From CAZIKB01 sp964539665 (lineage in GTDB: Bacteria; Zhuqueibacterota; Zhuqueibacteria; Oceanimicrobiales; Oceanimicrobiaceae): 64,000 bases of DNA. A model generated the notes under the pieces. That model saw nothing but the letters and a program-made list of their open reading frames with translations. It was not told where the DNA came from and did no database searches. The translations under genes were made by a program, and so were the position numbers. The stretch is taken from positions 26,209-90,208 of the forward strand of contig CAZIKB010000006.1 in NCBI GenBank assembly GCA_964539665.1. The letters run 5' to 3'. Position 1 is the stretch's first letter, and every line of letters starts with the position of its first letter. Below are positions 1 through 8,238 of this stretch, piece by piece.

Positions 1-300
1 GGAAATGAGCATTAACAGGAGGCCGATTACTAACAGAGCTCGCCGCATGGGTGTGAGTTTAAGGAGAAGACTTTTTAGCAACCATCCTGTAGTGTAAAAA
101 GCGCGTTTAAACTTTCCCATCTCTCTTAGTTGACATCTTCGATCCTCTGGCAAGAAAAATTCTTTCAGTTCTTTGAAGTCACGAGAAAGAGTACGTTTAA
201 GATTTCCACTGGAAAGATCATCAAAAAAAGATTTTATTCCATCAATGAAAATTTTGAAGAAACTCGGCTCTTCTTTATTATTTGAAAAATTGTTTGTCAT
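1..300 (-). CDS. N-terminal part of an unidentified protein, cut by the window edge
   Basis: An open frame runs from an ATG at 298-300 leftwards off the window, giving 100 codons. The first 60 or so residues are charged (FKELKEFFLPEDRR, EMGKFKRAFYTTGW). They are followed by a basic amphipathic stretch and the start of a hydrophobic segment (RRALLVIGLLLMLIS), which looks like a first membrane helix. This layout, a short cytoplasmic head and then a membrane anchor, reminds me of membrane-bound PP2C/SpoIIE-type phosphatases of this bacterial group. The catalytic part would lie outside the window, so no function is assigned. No strong ribosome binding site is visible before the ATG. Confidence 0.55.
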   Translation of the reverse strand, partial: MTNNFSNNKEEPSFFKIFIDGIKSFFDDLSSGNLKRTLSRDFKELKEFFLPEDRRCQLREMGKFKRAFYTTGWLLKSLLLKLTPMRRALLVIGLLLMLIS

Positions 301-456
301 GGAATTTTATTAGTGAAGTGTATAAAATATTTTACAATATTCATACGCAATGTTTTTAATTAAGTTGTATGATCAAGCCAGCTGGGTCACTTCCGGCTGA
401 AGCTCTATTTGTGAGGGTGACTAAAACTCGACTAACTTTACCTTAGAGGCTATTTT

Positions 457-1023
457 TTATGCTGGAATCTCCTCATATCTAAAACAATCCACTACATGAT
501 CATTAACCATGCCAACCGCCTGCATAAAAGCATAACAGATAGTCGGCCCTACAAAATTAAATCCACGTTGCTTCAAATCCTTGCTCATGGATTCAGATTC
601 GGGTGTTTTGGCCGGGAGTTCTTTTAAAGTTTTCCATGAATTTTTTTTCGGTCGCCCGCCTATAAACTGCCAAATATATGCGTCAAAACTTCCAAACTCT
701 TTCTGCACCAGGAGAAACGCTTTGGCGTTTTGAATAGCTGCATTAATTTTGAGCTTATTTCGAATTATACCTTCATTCACAAGTAACTCAGCAAATTTAC
801 TTTGACCATATTTTGCAACTTTACCAGCATCAAAGTTATCGAAAGCTTTATTATAATTTTCGCGTTTTTTAAGAATGGTTATCCAGCTTAAACCTGCCTG
901 TGCTCCCTCAAGAATGAGCATTTCAAACAGTTTCCTGTCATCGTGCTCAGGTACGCCCCATTCATTATCGTGATATTCAATATAAAGCGGATGTGAAGTT
1001 GCCCAGGTGCAGCGATTTTTCAA
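457..1023 (-). CDS. tag: DNA-3-methyladenine glycosylase I
   Basis: Removes 3-methyladenine from alkylated DNA as the first step of base excision repair, in the cytoplasm. At 188 aa it has the family length and aligns end to end with E. coli Tag from memory. It has the N-terminal RCTW, the YHDNEWGVP block, LEGAQAGLSW with the conserved Glu, the RGFNFVGPTICYAFMQA block and the closing NDHVVDC. The zinc site of the family (a Cys near position 4, His in YHD, and the His and Cys of NDHVVDC) is complete. It stands alone between genes, with no other repair gene beside it. Confidence 0.95.
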   Translation of the reverse strand: MKNRCTWATSHPLYIEYHDNEWGVPEHDDRKLFEMLILEGAQAGLSWITILKKRENYNKAFDNFDAGKVAKYGQSKFAELLVNEGIIRNKLKINAAIQNAKAFLLVQKEFGSFDAYIWQFIGGRPKKNSWKTLKELPAKTPESESMSKDLKQRGFNFVGPTICYAFMQAVGMVNDHVVDCFRYEEIPA

Positions 1024-1181
1024 TTAATTTCTCCATAAGTTAGTTGAGGAGAGTGGTAATTAATCCAAAGCTCCATTACTCCGTTGTCATAACTGCATGA
1101 ATGTCAATAGTTGAATTTGCTTACATTCTTTCTATTTGTGATTTGATCAGGCTAGATATTGAATGGGTATTAAATTGTATT

Positions 1182-3197
1182 TCACCTTTGAATCGAAACC
1201 AACTCTATAACATCGCCTTCTTGAATGGAATCTACTACATCCATTCCAGATGTGACCTGTCCAAAGACTGTGTATCGACCGTCCAGTTGAGGTTGTTCAG
1301 AATGGGTAATAAAGAATTGGCAACCTTCGGTGTCCTTGCCCGCGCTGGCCATTCCAACCGTTCCTCTTAAATAAGGTCGCTTATTATACTCTGAGCGGAT
1401 GGAATAACCAGGAGAGCCCCAGGAATCCCCGCGCGGATCACCACCTTGTATGACAAAGTCAGGCACCACCCGATGAAATGTTAATCGGTCATAAAAGCCT
1501 TTTTCAGCAAGTTGAACAAAATTTAAAACTGTTAATGGCGCGTCTTCAGTGAATAATTTGATTTCGATATTGCCCCGGGTTGTCTTAATAAAAGCTTTAG
1601 AGCCTTCTAATCTCTGGATATCGCGGTATTGAAAATCCTGATGAGGTTGAGTAAAAGAGGTGATTTGGGCAGAGTAATCTTCTTTGGAAATTTTTTCGAG
1701 TACTTTTGCCACGACAATAGACAGAGCCTTATCTGGTATTTTCAGAGCTTCTTTCAATACTGGCAGGAGCCGTTTATCGCCGATTTTCATCATGGCTTGA
1801 AAAATGATTTTTGCGGATTCAACGTCAACTGGTTTTGGCAATTTTTGATAGGCCTCGATAACTGGCAGGGTGTAAATTTTACTATTTAATGTGTCCTGAC
1901 TTAATCCTTTTACTGCTAAGGCAACAAGCACATGATCATTTTCTCTCAGAGCATTCAGATATAAGCGTGGATTAGTTGGTTTTCCTATTTTTGTGTATGC
2001 TTCAAGAATTGCAATTTTCACTGTGGTTGGGGCATTTGTGTAATTCTTTTCTAATATCCTCAAAACCTGGTTTGAACCTGTCTCTCCCAGGGCTGCATTT
2101 GCACTTGCCTGAATAAATTTATCTTCATTGTGAGTAAATTTTGAAATCATTTCTATACTTTGCTTTCCCATTAACCGGGCATAGGAATTAAGCGTAGTCT
2201 TGATTTCAGATAGTGTCCATTTATTCATATAAGCATTATCATTATTCAGTTGATATGTTAATATCTGTTCCAATTGATGTTTGGCCAGATTATGCTCACG
2301 GCTGTTTTTACGATATCTTTTTGGTTCTTGAAGCGCGCACGCACCAATTGCTTGAATTATTGTTCGGCGGATATGGCTTTCCTGGTTTAAAAAGGAAAAG
2401 TAATCAGCTACAAGATATAGTGGATAATTCCCTAAAGCATTTGCAACTTTGACTCTAACCCGCCAATCCTTCTCCTTTCTTAAGATTCTTGCCAAAGACT
2501 CTATAACTGCTAAGTCCTGTAATTTTCCTAAAGATTGAATGGCATACTTTCTCACACGAGGGTCTGGATCATCAATCGCTTTTCTAAGACTTTTAATGTC
2601 TAAATCTTTACCTGCCTGCATCAAAGAGTAACAGGCTTTCCACCGGACATCGTCATTTTTATCCTCTAAAAGTGATGTTAGAGAGGTAGTCATGGATTGG
2701 TTTGTGATTTTTCTCGACGCCATTCTTCCTGCAGAAAGGGCAGCCTCTGCACGTAAATTTGCATTTTCTGACTTAAATAATCTGATTAGAATGGGAAATG
2801 TTCTTTCTGTTCCGATCTTACCGAGAGCCTCAATAATTCGAATATTAACTTCGTTTTCTTCAATGCTGTTCAACTTTGTAATTAGTGCAGCTTCTGCTAA
2901 ATCTGAAATTCCAATCTGCCCCAAAGCAAAAACGGTCTCCAGTCGAACGTTTTCATCAGGATCTTTCAACATGTCAACTAATGTCTGTAAACAACTGTTA
3001 TCTTGTAGCTTACCAAGCGCTTCCACCGCACGGGCACGAATTCGAGGTTCAGGGCTTTTAAGAAAAGTTGAAAGGCTGTCGCATGTGATCCGAGTATTCT
3101 CCAGTCTGACAATGTGCTCAATCTCTTTTTCCTTGACGACACAAGCGTTTGATAATAATACAAATAGGAGTATATGTAGCAGTAAGGATCGTTTCAT
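1182..3197 (-). CDS. HEAT-repeat lipoprotein with C-terminal cyclophilin-type peptidyl-prolyl isomerase
   Basis: The frame is open from an ATG at 3245, but I prefer the ATG at 3197. It gives MKRSLLLHILLFVLLSNAC, a lipoprotein signal peptide with an LSNAC lipobox, so the protein is probably a lipid-anchored periplasmic or outer-membrane protein of about 671 aa. Roughly the first 520 residues are HEAT-type repeats (patterns such as RARAVEALGKL, RKYAIQSLGKLQ, ASANAALGETG). The last 140 residues are a cyclophilin domain with FHRVVPDFVIQGGDP, GTVGMAS and CQFFIT, which holds the usual active-site Arg and Phe/Gln residues. The isomerase is probably active on exported proteins, and the HEAT array may present clients. 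The fusion is seen directly; the client role is inference. Confidence 0.85.
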   Translation of the reverse strand: MKRSLLLHILLFVLLSNACVVKEKEIEHIVRLENTRITCDSLSTFLKSPEPRIRARAVEALGKLQDNSCLQTLVDMLKDPDENVRLETVFALGQIGISDLAEAALITKLNSIEENEVNIRIIEALGKIGTERTFPILIRLFKSENANLRAEAALSAGRMASRKITNQSMTTSLTSLLEDKNDDVRWKACYSLMQAGKDLDIKSLRKAIDDPDPRVRKYAIQSLGKLQDLAVIESLARILRKEKDWRVRVKVANALGNYPLYLVADYFSFLNQESHIRRTIIQAIGACALQEPKRYRKNSREHNLAKHQLEQILTYQLNNDNAYMNKWTLSEIKTTLNSYARLMGKQSIEMISKFTHNEDKFIQASANAALGETGSNQVLRILEKNYTNAPTTVKIAILEAYTKIGKPTNPRLYLNALRENDHVLVALAVKGLSQDTLNSKIYTLPVIEAYQKLPKPVDVESAKIIFQAMMKIGDKRLLPVLKEALKIPDKALSIVVAKVLEKISKEDYSAQITSFTQPHQDFQYRDIQRLEGSKAFIKTTRGNIEIKLFTEDAPLTVLNFVQLAEKGFYDRLTFHRVVPDFVIQGGDPRGDSWGSPGYSIRSEYNKRPYLRGTVGMASAGKDTEGCQFFITHSEQPQLDGRYTVFGQVTSGMDVVDSIQEGDVIELVSIQR

Positions 3198-3330
3198 GGA
3201 AATCAATATAATATTTATAATAACAGAAGTCAAGCGCTTTAGCATATAAAAATATGTTGATCATGTCCCAAAAATATTTTACCTTCAACACATTGCAGCA
3301 TCAACATGTCAACATTCGGGAGTAGCTACT

Positions 3331-4374
3331 GTGAGAATCAAAGTTGGTCAAATCGGACTTGGTTATTTAGGAGAACTTCATTGTGCTGCTTTGGTCGAAA
3401 TGCCAGAAGCAGAATTGGTTGGAATTTTTGACATCAATTTAGAAAAGAGTCGCGAAATTGCTCGTACCTATGGTGTAAAGGTATTCTCAGATTTACCAGA
3501 CCTGATTGACCAGGTTCAGGCGCTGGTTGTTGCTGTCCCTACTCGGCAACACTTTCAAATTGTTCAAGAGGCCTTATCTAACGAGAAACATGTTTTTGTT
3601 GAGAAGCCCATATCTGCAAGCGTGTATGAAGCAGAACAGCTTGTAGAATCAGCGGGCAAGAAAAACCTTGCCTTACAGGTTGGACATATTGAGCGATTCA
3701 ACCCGGCTGTGCTGGCATTAGCTGCAGAAATAATACATCCCATGTTTATTGAATCCCATCGTTTAGCTCCATTTAATTCTCGCGGTACCGATGTTTCTGT
3801 GGTGTTGGATTTAATGATTCATGATCTGGATTTAATCTTAAATTTTGTACGAAGTGATATATGTAAAATTGATGCATGTGGATTGGCTGTAATTTCGTCT
3901 GAAATTGATATTGCCAACGCTCGAATTCAGTTTGATAATGGCTGTGTTGCCAATGTGACTGCAAGCCGAATTGCGCAAAAAAAATTACGTAAAATGCAGC
4001 TTTTTCAAAAAGATGCATATTATACCATTGACTTTATGCAGCGGACAACTGAAAAATATACTATATTTCACAGCCCGGAAAAAGCAGTTAGCAACCAGAA
4101 TCCTGATTCAGGATCTATTTTTAAAAAATTTAAAAATAAGCGACTCTACTACGAAAAATTGCAGGTAGATAACCAGGATCCACTTAAAATGGAATTGGAA
4201 TCATTTCTAAGGTCGATACGATGCAAAGAAAAGCCTGTGGTAGATGGAGTTGCTGGTAAACGAGTGGTAAAGCTCGCCTCTGAAATATTAAATATCATTA
4301 CTGCACAATCTTCGTGGATTCCCAGTGCGGTGAAGCCGCAAATGACAAATAACAAAAAACCAAATGACAAATAA
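3331..4374 (+). CDS. Gfo/Idh/MocA-family NAD(P)-dependent oxidoreductase
   Basis: An N-terminal Rossmann fold shows in VGQIGLGYLGELHC, followed by the family hallmark VEKPIS (nucleotide-proximal Glu-Lys-Pro) near residue 90. The GHIERFNPA and MIHDLDLIL segments belong to the substrate domain, and the last contains the usual catalytic His-Asp pair. The start is GTG with GGGAG upstream. The sequence resembles dehydrogenases that oxidise UDP-GlcNAc at C3 (GnnA type) in lipid A or sugar-nucleotide pathways, but no lpx genes are adjacent and the substrate is open. The last dozen residues (MTNNKKPNDK) come from an AT-rich repeat, so the original stop codon was probably lost by repeat invasion. Confidence 0.85.
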   Translation: MRIKVGQIGLGYLGELHCAALVEMPEAELVGIFDINLEKSREIARTYGVKVFSDLPDLIDQVQALVVAVPTRQHFQIVQEALSNEKHVFVEKPISASVYEAEQLVESAGKKNLALQVGHIERFNPAVLALAAEIIHPMFIESHRLAPFNSRGTDVSVVLDLMIHDLDLILNFVRSDICKIDACGLAVISSEIDIANARIQFDNGCVANVTASRIAQKKLRKMQLFQKDAYYTIDFMQRTTEKYTIFHSPEKAVSNQNPDSGSIFKKFKNKRLYYEKLQVDNQDPLKMELESFLRSIRCKEKPVVDGVAGKRVVKLASEILNIITAQSSWIPSAVKPQMTNNKKPNDK

Positions 4375-4468
4375 ACTCCAAAATTCAAAAATCAATTTTC
4401 ATATCTCGTGCTTTCATAGTCTTTATATAGGAGAGGTTGTGTTTTGGGAAATTAGAATTTGTCATTTG
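4339..4468. repeat. AT-rich repeat patch with direct and inverted copies of a 12-mer
   Basis: The 12-mer CAAATGACAAAT occurs twice in direct orientation (4339-4350 and 4361-4372) and once inverted (4457-4468). The copies span the 3' end of the dehydrogenase gene and the following spacer. They look like a decayed low-complexity repeat. Apart from this and the palindrome at 4591-4610, I see no gene in the 352-base spacer 4375-4726. Confidence 0.5.
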
Positions 4469-4590
4469 ATATTTATTTAGAATTTATTATTTGAGATTTG
4501 ATTTTTTTTGCAAAAAAATGTAACTAATGAAAAGTAATACAATAAAAAACCTCAAAATTTATCCGATTGTGCTAATATTACTTTTTGAGT

Positions 4591-4610
4591 GCACAATTAA
4601 TTAATTGTGC
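4591..4610. promoter_or_regulatory. Perfect 20-bp palindrome upstream of the sigma-54 activator
   Basis: GCACAATTAA is followed directly by its exact reverse complement TTAATTGTGC. It lies about 115 bases before the activator gene at 4727. A spacer-free perfect dyad of this length suits a dimeric repressor operator rather than a terminator, because there is no loop and no T tract. The binding protein is unknown. Confidence 0.35.
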
Positions 4611-4726
4611 TTAAATGTTAAATAAATATAGATTAATTAAAAAACTCTTGATAGTTAAAGCAATATTTTTTATTTTACTGTCAAATTGAAATTAAAACCA
4701 TTACATAGTAATCATGGAGAAATATT

Positions 4727-6109
4727 GTGAGTAGGAGGGTTCCTAAAAGCAACATATTAGTTGTAGACGACGATAAGAACATTTGCAAAATGATAGAAAT
4801 AAATTTGCGAAAAGAGAAGACTTATGAAGTAAGTACCGCGTCAAATGGGGAATCTTGTCTTAAATATATTGGTGAATCCTTACCGGAACTAATTTTGTTG
4901 GATATTCAAATGCCTGGAATTGATGGCATTGAAACGCTAACACGGATTCGGGAGCAGGAGCCTTTAATTCCCGTAGTCATGATGTCGGCTCATGGCACAA
5001 TTGAGAAAGCCGTGCAGTCCATGAAATTAGGGGCCTATGATTTCATTACTAAACCATTTGCCAGTGACCGACTTTTAGTAACAGTCAATAATGCCTTGAT
5101 AAATTCTTCCTTAAAAAGAGAAGTTGATGAGCTTAAAAAAGAATTAAAAGATCGCTATCAATTTAAAAACATAATTGGCCAAAGCGGCGTGATGCAGGAA
5201 GTTTTTCGAGCCATGGAAAAAGTTATTAATAGCAACGTCACAGTTTTAATCTACGGTGAAAGTGGAACGGGTAAAGAACTCATCGCCCGGGCCATTCATT
5301 ATCATAACAAAAAACGCTCAAGCAATGCTTTCGTTGCAGTCAATTGCAGCGCTTTACCTGAAACTCTGTTAGAAAGTGAGCTGTTTGGCCATGAAAAAGG
5401 TTCCTTCACAGGCGCTACCGGACGCCGGGTTGGAAAATTTGAAAAAGCTGACGGAGGGACTACTTTTTTAGATGAAATTGGTCTCATGACACCCGCGACT
5501 CAGTCAAAAGTGTTGCGTGTTCTTCAGGAAAGGGAATTCGAGCGCGTTGGTGGTAATGAATTAGTTAAAGTTGATACACGAGTTATATCTGCGACTAACA
5601 AAAACCTGGAAGAAGAGGTTAAAAAAGGAGAATTTCGGGAAGATTTATACTATCGAATATCCGTATTTCCTATTAAGCTGCCACCTTTGCGTGATCGCAG
5701 AGAAGATATCCCTTTAATTGCAGCGCATTTCATAACAAAATACGCTGATCAGGAAGGAAAGCAGATTGATGAAATTTCGCCAGATGCCCTTGAGTTACTC
5801 ATGGCGTATCATTGGCCGGGAAATGTAAGGGAACTGGAAAATGCCATTGAGAGGGCAGTTGTTCTTGCCAATCCACCGGAAATTTCTGCAAAAGATTTAC
5901 CTTCTTCGATACGGTCCCTGGGGGAAAAGAAAATTTATGAAACCGACAATAAACTTTCGAGCTGGATAGAAAAATTGGAAGAAGAGGCTTTACGCCAAGC
6001 TCTTTTGGAATGCGAAGGAAATATTTCACAAACAGCCAAGAAATTAGGAATTGGAAGAGCAACTATATATAGAAAAGCTAAAAAATACGGCCTGCCTATG
6101 AGGAAATGA
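4727..6109 (+). CDS. Sigma-54-dependent response regulator, NtrC family
   Basis: The 460-aa protein has the classic order. A receiver domain (about 1-125) carries the acidic pocket VVDDD, phospho-acceptor Asp59 in LLLDIQMPG and Lys in ITKPF. An AAA+ sigma-54 interaction domain (about 145-370) has Walker A GESGTGKE, GGTTFLDEIG as Walker B, and RISVFPIKLPPLRDR. A Fis-type helix-turn-helix lies at the C-terminus (NISQTAKKLGIGRATIYRK). The sigma-54 contact loop reads GSFTGA instead of the usual GAFTGA, a tolerated variant in the family. The start is GTG with GGAGA upstream. No sensor kinase is adjacent. A good -24/-12 promoter lies 350 bases downstream in front of the next gene, which is a likely target. 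Confidence 0.95.
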   Translation: MSRRVPKSNILVVDDDKNICKMIEINLRKEKTYEVSTASNGESCLKYIGESLPELILLDIQMPGIDGIETLTRIREQEPLIPVVMMSAHGTIEKAVQSMKLGAYDFITKPFASDRLLVTVNNALINSSLKREVDELKKELKDRYQFKNIIGQSGVMQEVFRAMEKVINSNVTVLIYGESGTGKELIARAIHYHNKKRSSNAFVAVNCSALPETLLESELFGHEKGSFTGATGRRVGKFEKADGGTTFLDEIGLMTPATQSKVLRVLQEREFERVGGNELVKVDTRVISATNKNLEEEVKKGEFREDLYYRISVFPIKLPPLRDRREDIPLIAAHFITKYADQEGKQIDEISPDALELLMAYHWPGNVRELENAIERAVVLANPPEISAKDLPSSIRSLGEKKIYETDNKLSSWIEKLEEEALRQALLECEGNISQTAKKLGIGRATIYRKAKKYGLPMRK

Positions 6110-6455
6110 TTACAGTGATTCCCGCCCTTTAATAAACTTCTCTTGAAAAATGTCAGTCCCGAAATTTTGAAATCGGGAATCTACTGGCACAGATGATTTG
6201 ATTCCCGCCTAAATCACGCGAGAATAATAGGACTGAAAAAACGCTTTTATTAAATAAAATAATTCTACCCAATTTATTTTCAAACTATAAACATTAAAGC
6301 ATTTTATTCTGCGGTGTTTTGGTAAACAAGTCTCAGCTTGATACATTTGTTTCACGAATACACATCTTAAATATTTGTAATTTTCATGCGCTAAGATTAA
6401 TAACGATTTAACGTAGGAAAATTCACGTTTTCATTCTAATTTTAATAAAAATTGA
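6110..6455. other. Non-coding spacer with a small hairpin and a weak dyad
   Basis: I see no gene here. TCCCGA (6157-6162) and TCGGGA (6173-6178) form a short hairpin close behind the activator gene, and ATTCCCGCC occurs on both sides of it (around 6119 and 6202). This looks like a decayed dispersed element; a related CGGGAATGAC string occurs near 47115. Around 6322-6357 the imperfect dyad GTAAACAA ... TTTGTTTCAC lies about 100-135 bases upstream of the -24/-12 promoter. That is a usual distance for an enhancer site, but this role is a guess. Confidence 0.3.
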
Positions 6456-6471
6456 TGGTATAAATTTTGCT
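6456..6471 (+). promoter_or_regulatory. Sigma-54 (-24/-12) promoter
   Basis: TGGTATAAATTTTGCT matches the consensus TGGYAYRNNNNTTGCW with the required GG-N10-GC spacing. It ends about 42 bases before the ATG at 6513, so a start site near 6482 would leave a short leader containing the GGGAG ribosome binding site. The gene just upstream encodes a sigma-54 activator, which supports the call. Confidence 0.65.
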
Positions 6472-6512
6472 TGCCCTAATAGAACATTATCATTAATGGG
6501 AAAAGGGAGCTT

Positions 6513-7673
6513 ATGAACACCTTTGTTAAAACAACAAATCTATCAGAAATTGTAGCATCCATTTGCACGGGGGATTATAATGAATCTGAGTTAATCGAAT
6601 TTGTACACCTGGTTCAAAAAATATCTCTTAGTTATTTAAAATATCAGGAAGTCATCGGTAAACATATTCGTTGGGAGCGAAATAAAAATATTGGTGAATT
6701 GGAAGACCTGGCTCTTGATTGCGTCGCCGGGTTATTTATGCGTGATGAGAATGGCCAATTTATCCAATTCAAAAAATATTTTGGCCGAATTTCAAACAAC
6801 ATTGATAAACTTGATGATGTTGAAATTTTAGTATTATTGCGGCGATTGATTATAAAAAAGACCAAGCAGGAGCTTTCCCGCATTTTTAAAGAAAGGGATC
6901 CGGAAGGCGCCAAAATTGTCAGAAATATAAAGGTAGCCATTAAAAGTGCAAACGATTTTGATTCTTTTAAGGAGATGGGAAGAGAATATATATATTTGAC
7001 AAATGGTAATGGCCATAGTTATTTTGATGATTTATCCAATAATAATAATGGCGATATTCCTACAAATGGAAATAATCATTCAATAAAATCGAAGGGCAAT
7101 GGTAAGCTTAACTGTTTCTACCTGAGAAAGTCTATGCCATCAATTCCAGAGAAATCTTTGCGCGGGGAATATTTAACCTTTTATTGTCCCAAAGATCCGG
7201 TATCTGCAAACATTCGAAAGATGTTACTGGTTATTCATAAGGATGAAAGATATCAGAATTTCTTGCCTCTGGACTTGATAGCCCGAATTATGCGGCATAC
7301 AAATTATGAGATGGCGCGCGAGCGGCTTATATCACAGGTGAATGATAGTTCGCCTTTAGACGATCTGAAACTTAAGGAGATAGAGAAACGCAAACTGATT
7401 GTTTTAAAAAAGATTAAAAGGAAAATACGAGTCCAATATGTAGCATCGAATAAAATCACACAAAGTAAAGGCAAAATTTATCATAAAGCGTTGGCCGATA
7501 TTCTGGAGGACATTAGTCAGGGCAAAAAATATGATTCATATTTTAAACATTTAAGAAGATATATGCCAGAATTAACTCAGGTAATATATCGCTCGCAGGA
7601 AAGAACTATCTTTGAATATTTGGGCAAACTAATTAAAAAATGGTTTAGAGAATCTCTGATGGAATTATTATAA
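6513..7673 (+). CDS. Uncharacterised protein, possibly sigma-factor-like
   Basis: 386 aa with no signal peptide or membrane segment. The N-terminal 150 residues are helical. Their ELEDLALDCVAGLF segment, followed by aromatic and basic residues, is vaguely reminiscent of sigma region 2. The middle (about 165-200) is a low-complexity Asn/Gly linker. The C-terminal 180 residues are strongly basic and helical (KRKLIVLKKIKRKIRVQY). The next gene encodes a small protein with the H-x3-C-x2-C motif of zinc-binding anti-sigma factors, the arrangement also seen at 58841-60752. A role in transcription control is therefore plausible but unproven. Expression probably depends on the sigma-54 promoter at 6456. 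Confidence 0.6.
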   Translation: MNTFVKTTNLSEIVASICTGDYNESELIEFVHLVQKISLSYLKYQEVIGKHIRWERNKNIGELEDLALDCVAGLFMRDENGQFIQFKKYFGRISNNIDKLDDVEILVLLRRLIIKKTKQELSRIFKERDPEGAKIVRNIKVAIKSANDFDSFKEMGREYIYLTNGNGHSYFDDLSNNNNGDIPTNGNNHSIKSKGNGKLNCFYLRKSMPSIPEKSLRGEYLTFYCPKDPVSANIRKMLLVIHKDERYQNFLPLDLIARIMRHTNYEMARERLISQVNDSSPLDDLKLKEIEKRKLIVLKKIKRKIRVQYVASNKITQSKGKIYHKALADILEDISQGKKYDSYFKHLRRYMPELTQVIYRSQERTIFEYLGKLIKKWFRESLMELL

Positions 7674-7738
7674 TTTTCCGAAGAATGAGGAGTTTGGTTG
7701 TATATATAAGTATTGTTATTAACTAAACGATTAGCCTT

Positions 7739-7755
7739 AAGGTTAATTTAACCTT
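7739..7755. promoter_or_regulatory. 17-bp palindrome before the small zinc-finger gene
   Basis: AAGGTTAA and TTAACCTT are exact reverse complements around a single central T, 37 bases before the ATG at 7793. There is no T tract, so an operator is more likely than a terminator. The binding protein is unknown. Confidence 0.35.
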
Positions 7756-7792
7756 TACCAAAAAGATTAGTCAGGTCTCAGGTGAGAGCTCA

Positions 7793-8023
7793 ATGAAGCC
7801 CAAAATTGTTAAAACTTGCCTTAAGGCAGATGCCATTGAAAAGTTTGTATTAAATAAGAAATTATTTAACGAAAGTAATAAATTAGAAATTATAAGTCAT
7901 ATATATTGTTGTTATAGTTGCTATGAGCAATATTACCAGATAGAATTATATCATCGCATTTTAAGTAGCGAACTTAAGAAGCCCGTTTCTCAACAAATAC
8001 GGAATTTAGTTGAAGAGCTTTAA
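7793..8023 (+). CDS. Small zinc-finger protein, anti-sigma-like
   Basis: 76 aa. The centre reads SHIYCCYSCYEQY, which fits the H-x3-C-x2-C zinc motif of ZAS-type anti-sigma factors (His, then Cys four and seven residues later). An upstream Cys at position 9 could complete the site. Unlike classic anti-sigma factors it has no membrane segment and ends after a short helical tail, so it would act in the cytoplasm. It follows the sigma-like gene by 120 bases and is followed by a strong terminator. Partnership with that gene is inference from motif and position. Confidence 0.6.
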   Translation: MKPKIVKTCLKADAIEKFVLNKKLFNESNKLEIISHIYCCYSCYEQYYQIELYHRILSSELKKPVSQQIRNLVEEL

Positions 8024-8083
8024 CAAGTATAAGAATTAACAGGTTTTTAAATGTAATATAAAACAATTCTTCCCCTTTCCCGT

Positions 8084-8127
8084 AAGGCCAGTGTGATAGA
8101 AATAATATTCACTGGCCTTTTGTTTTG
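8084..8127 (+). terminator. Rho-independent terminator
   Basis: AAGGCCAGTG (8084-8093) pairs perfectly with CACTGGCCTT (8110-8119) and is followed by TTGTTTTG. It closes the 6513-8023 transcription unit. Confidence 0.85.
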
Positions 8128-8142
8128 TAAAGAAAAATTAGC

Positions 8143-8171
8143 TTGACATAAGATTAGTTTTTATTTATATT
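8143..8171 (+). promoter_or_regulatory. Sigma-70-type promoter for the DUF4388 regulator
   Basis: TTGACA (8143-8148), a 17-base spacer and TATATT (8166-8171), placed between the upstream terminator and the gene at 8239. The predicted leader is about 60 bases. Confidence 0.6.
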
Positions 8172-8238
8172 TATAGAATAATAGTGAGAAATTATTGTAT
8201 GTTGTAAACTTTTCACAATCAACTTTTAAGCATTAATA

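Noticed and set aside
1101..1370. Plus-strand frame overlapping the HEAT-cyclophilin gene
   Set aside because: Antisense shadow of a well-supported domain; no coding character of its own.
6185..6202. TGGCACAGATGATTTGAT as a sigma-54 promoter
   Set aside because: The -12 GC is missing at the required ten-base spacing; the site at 6456 is far better.
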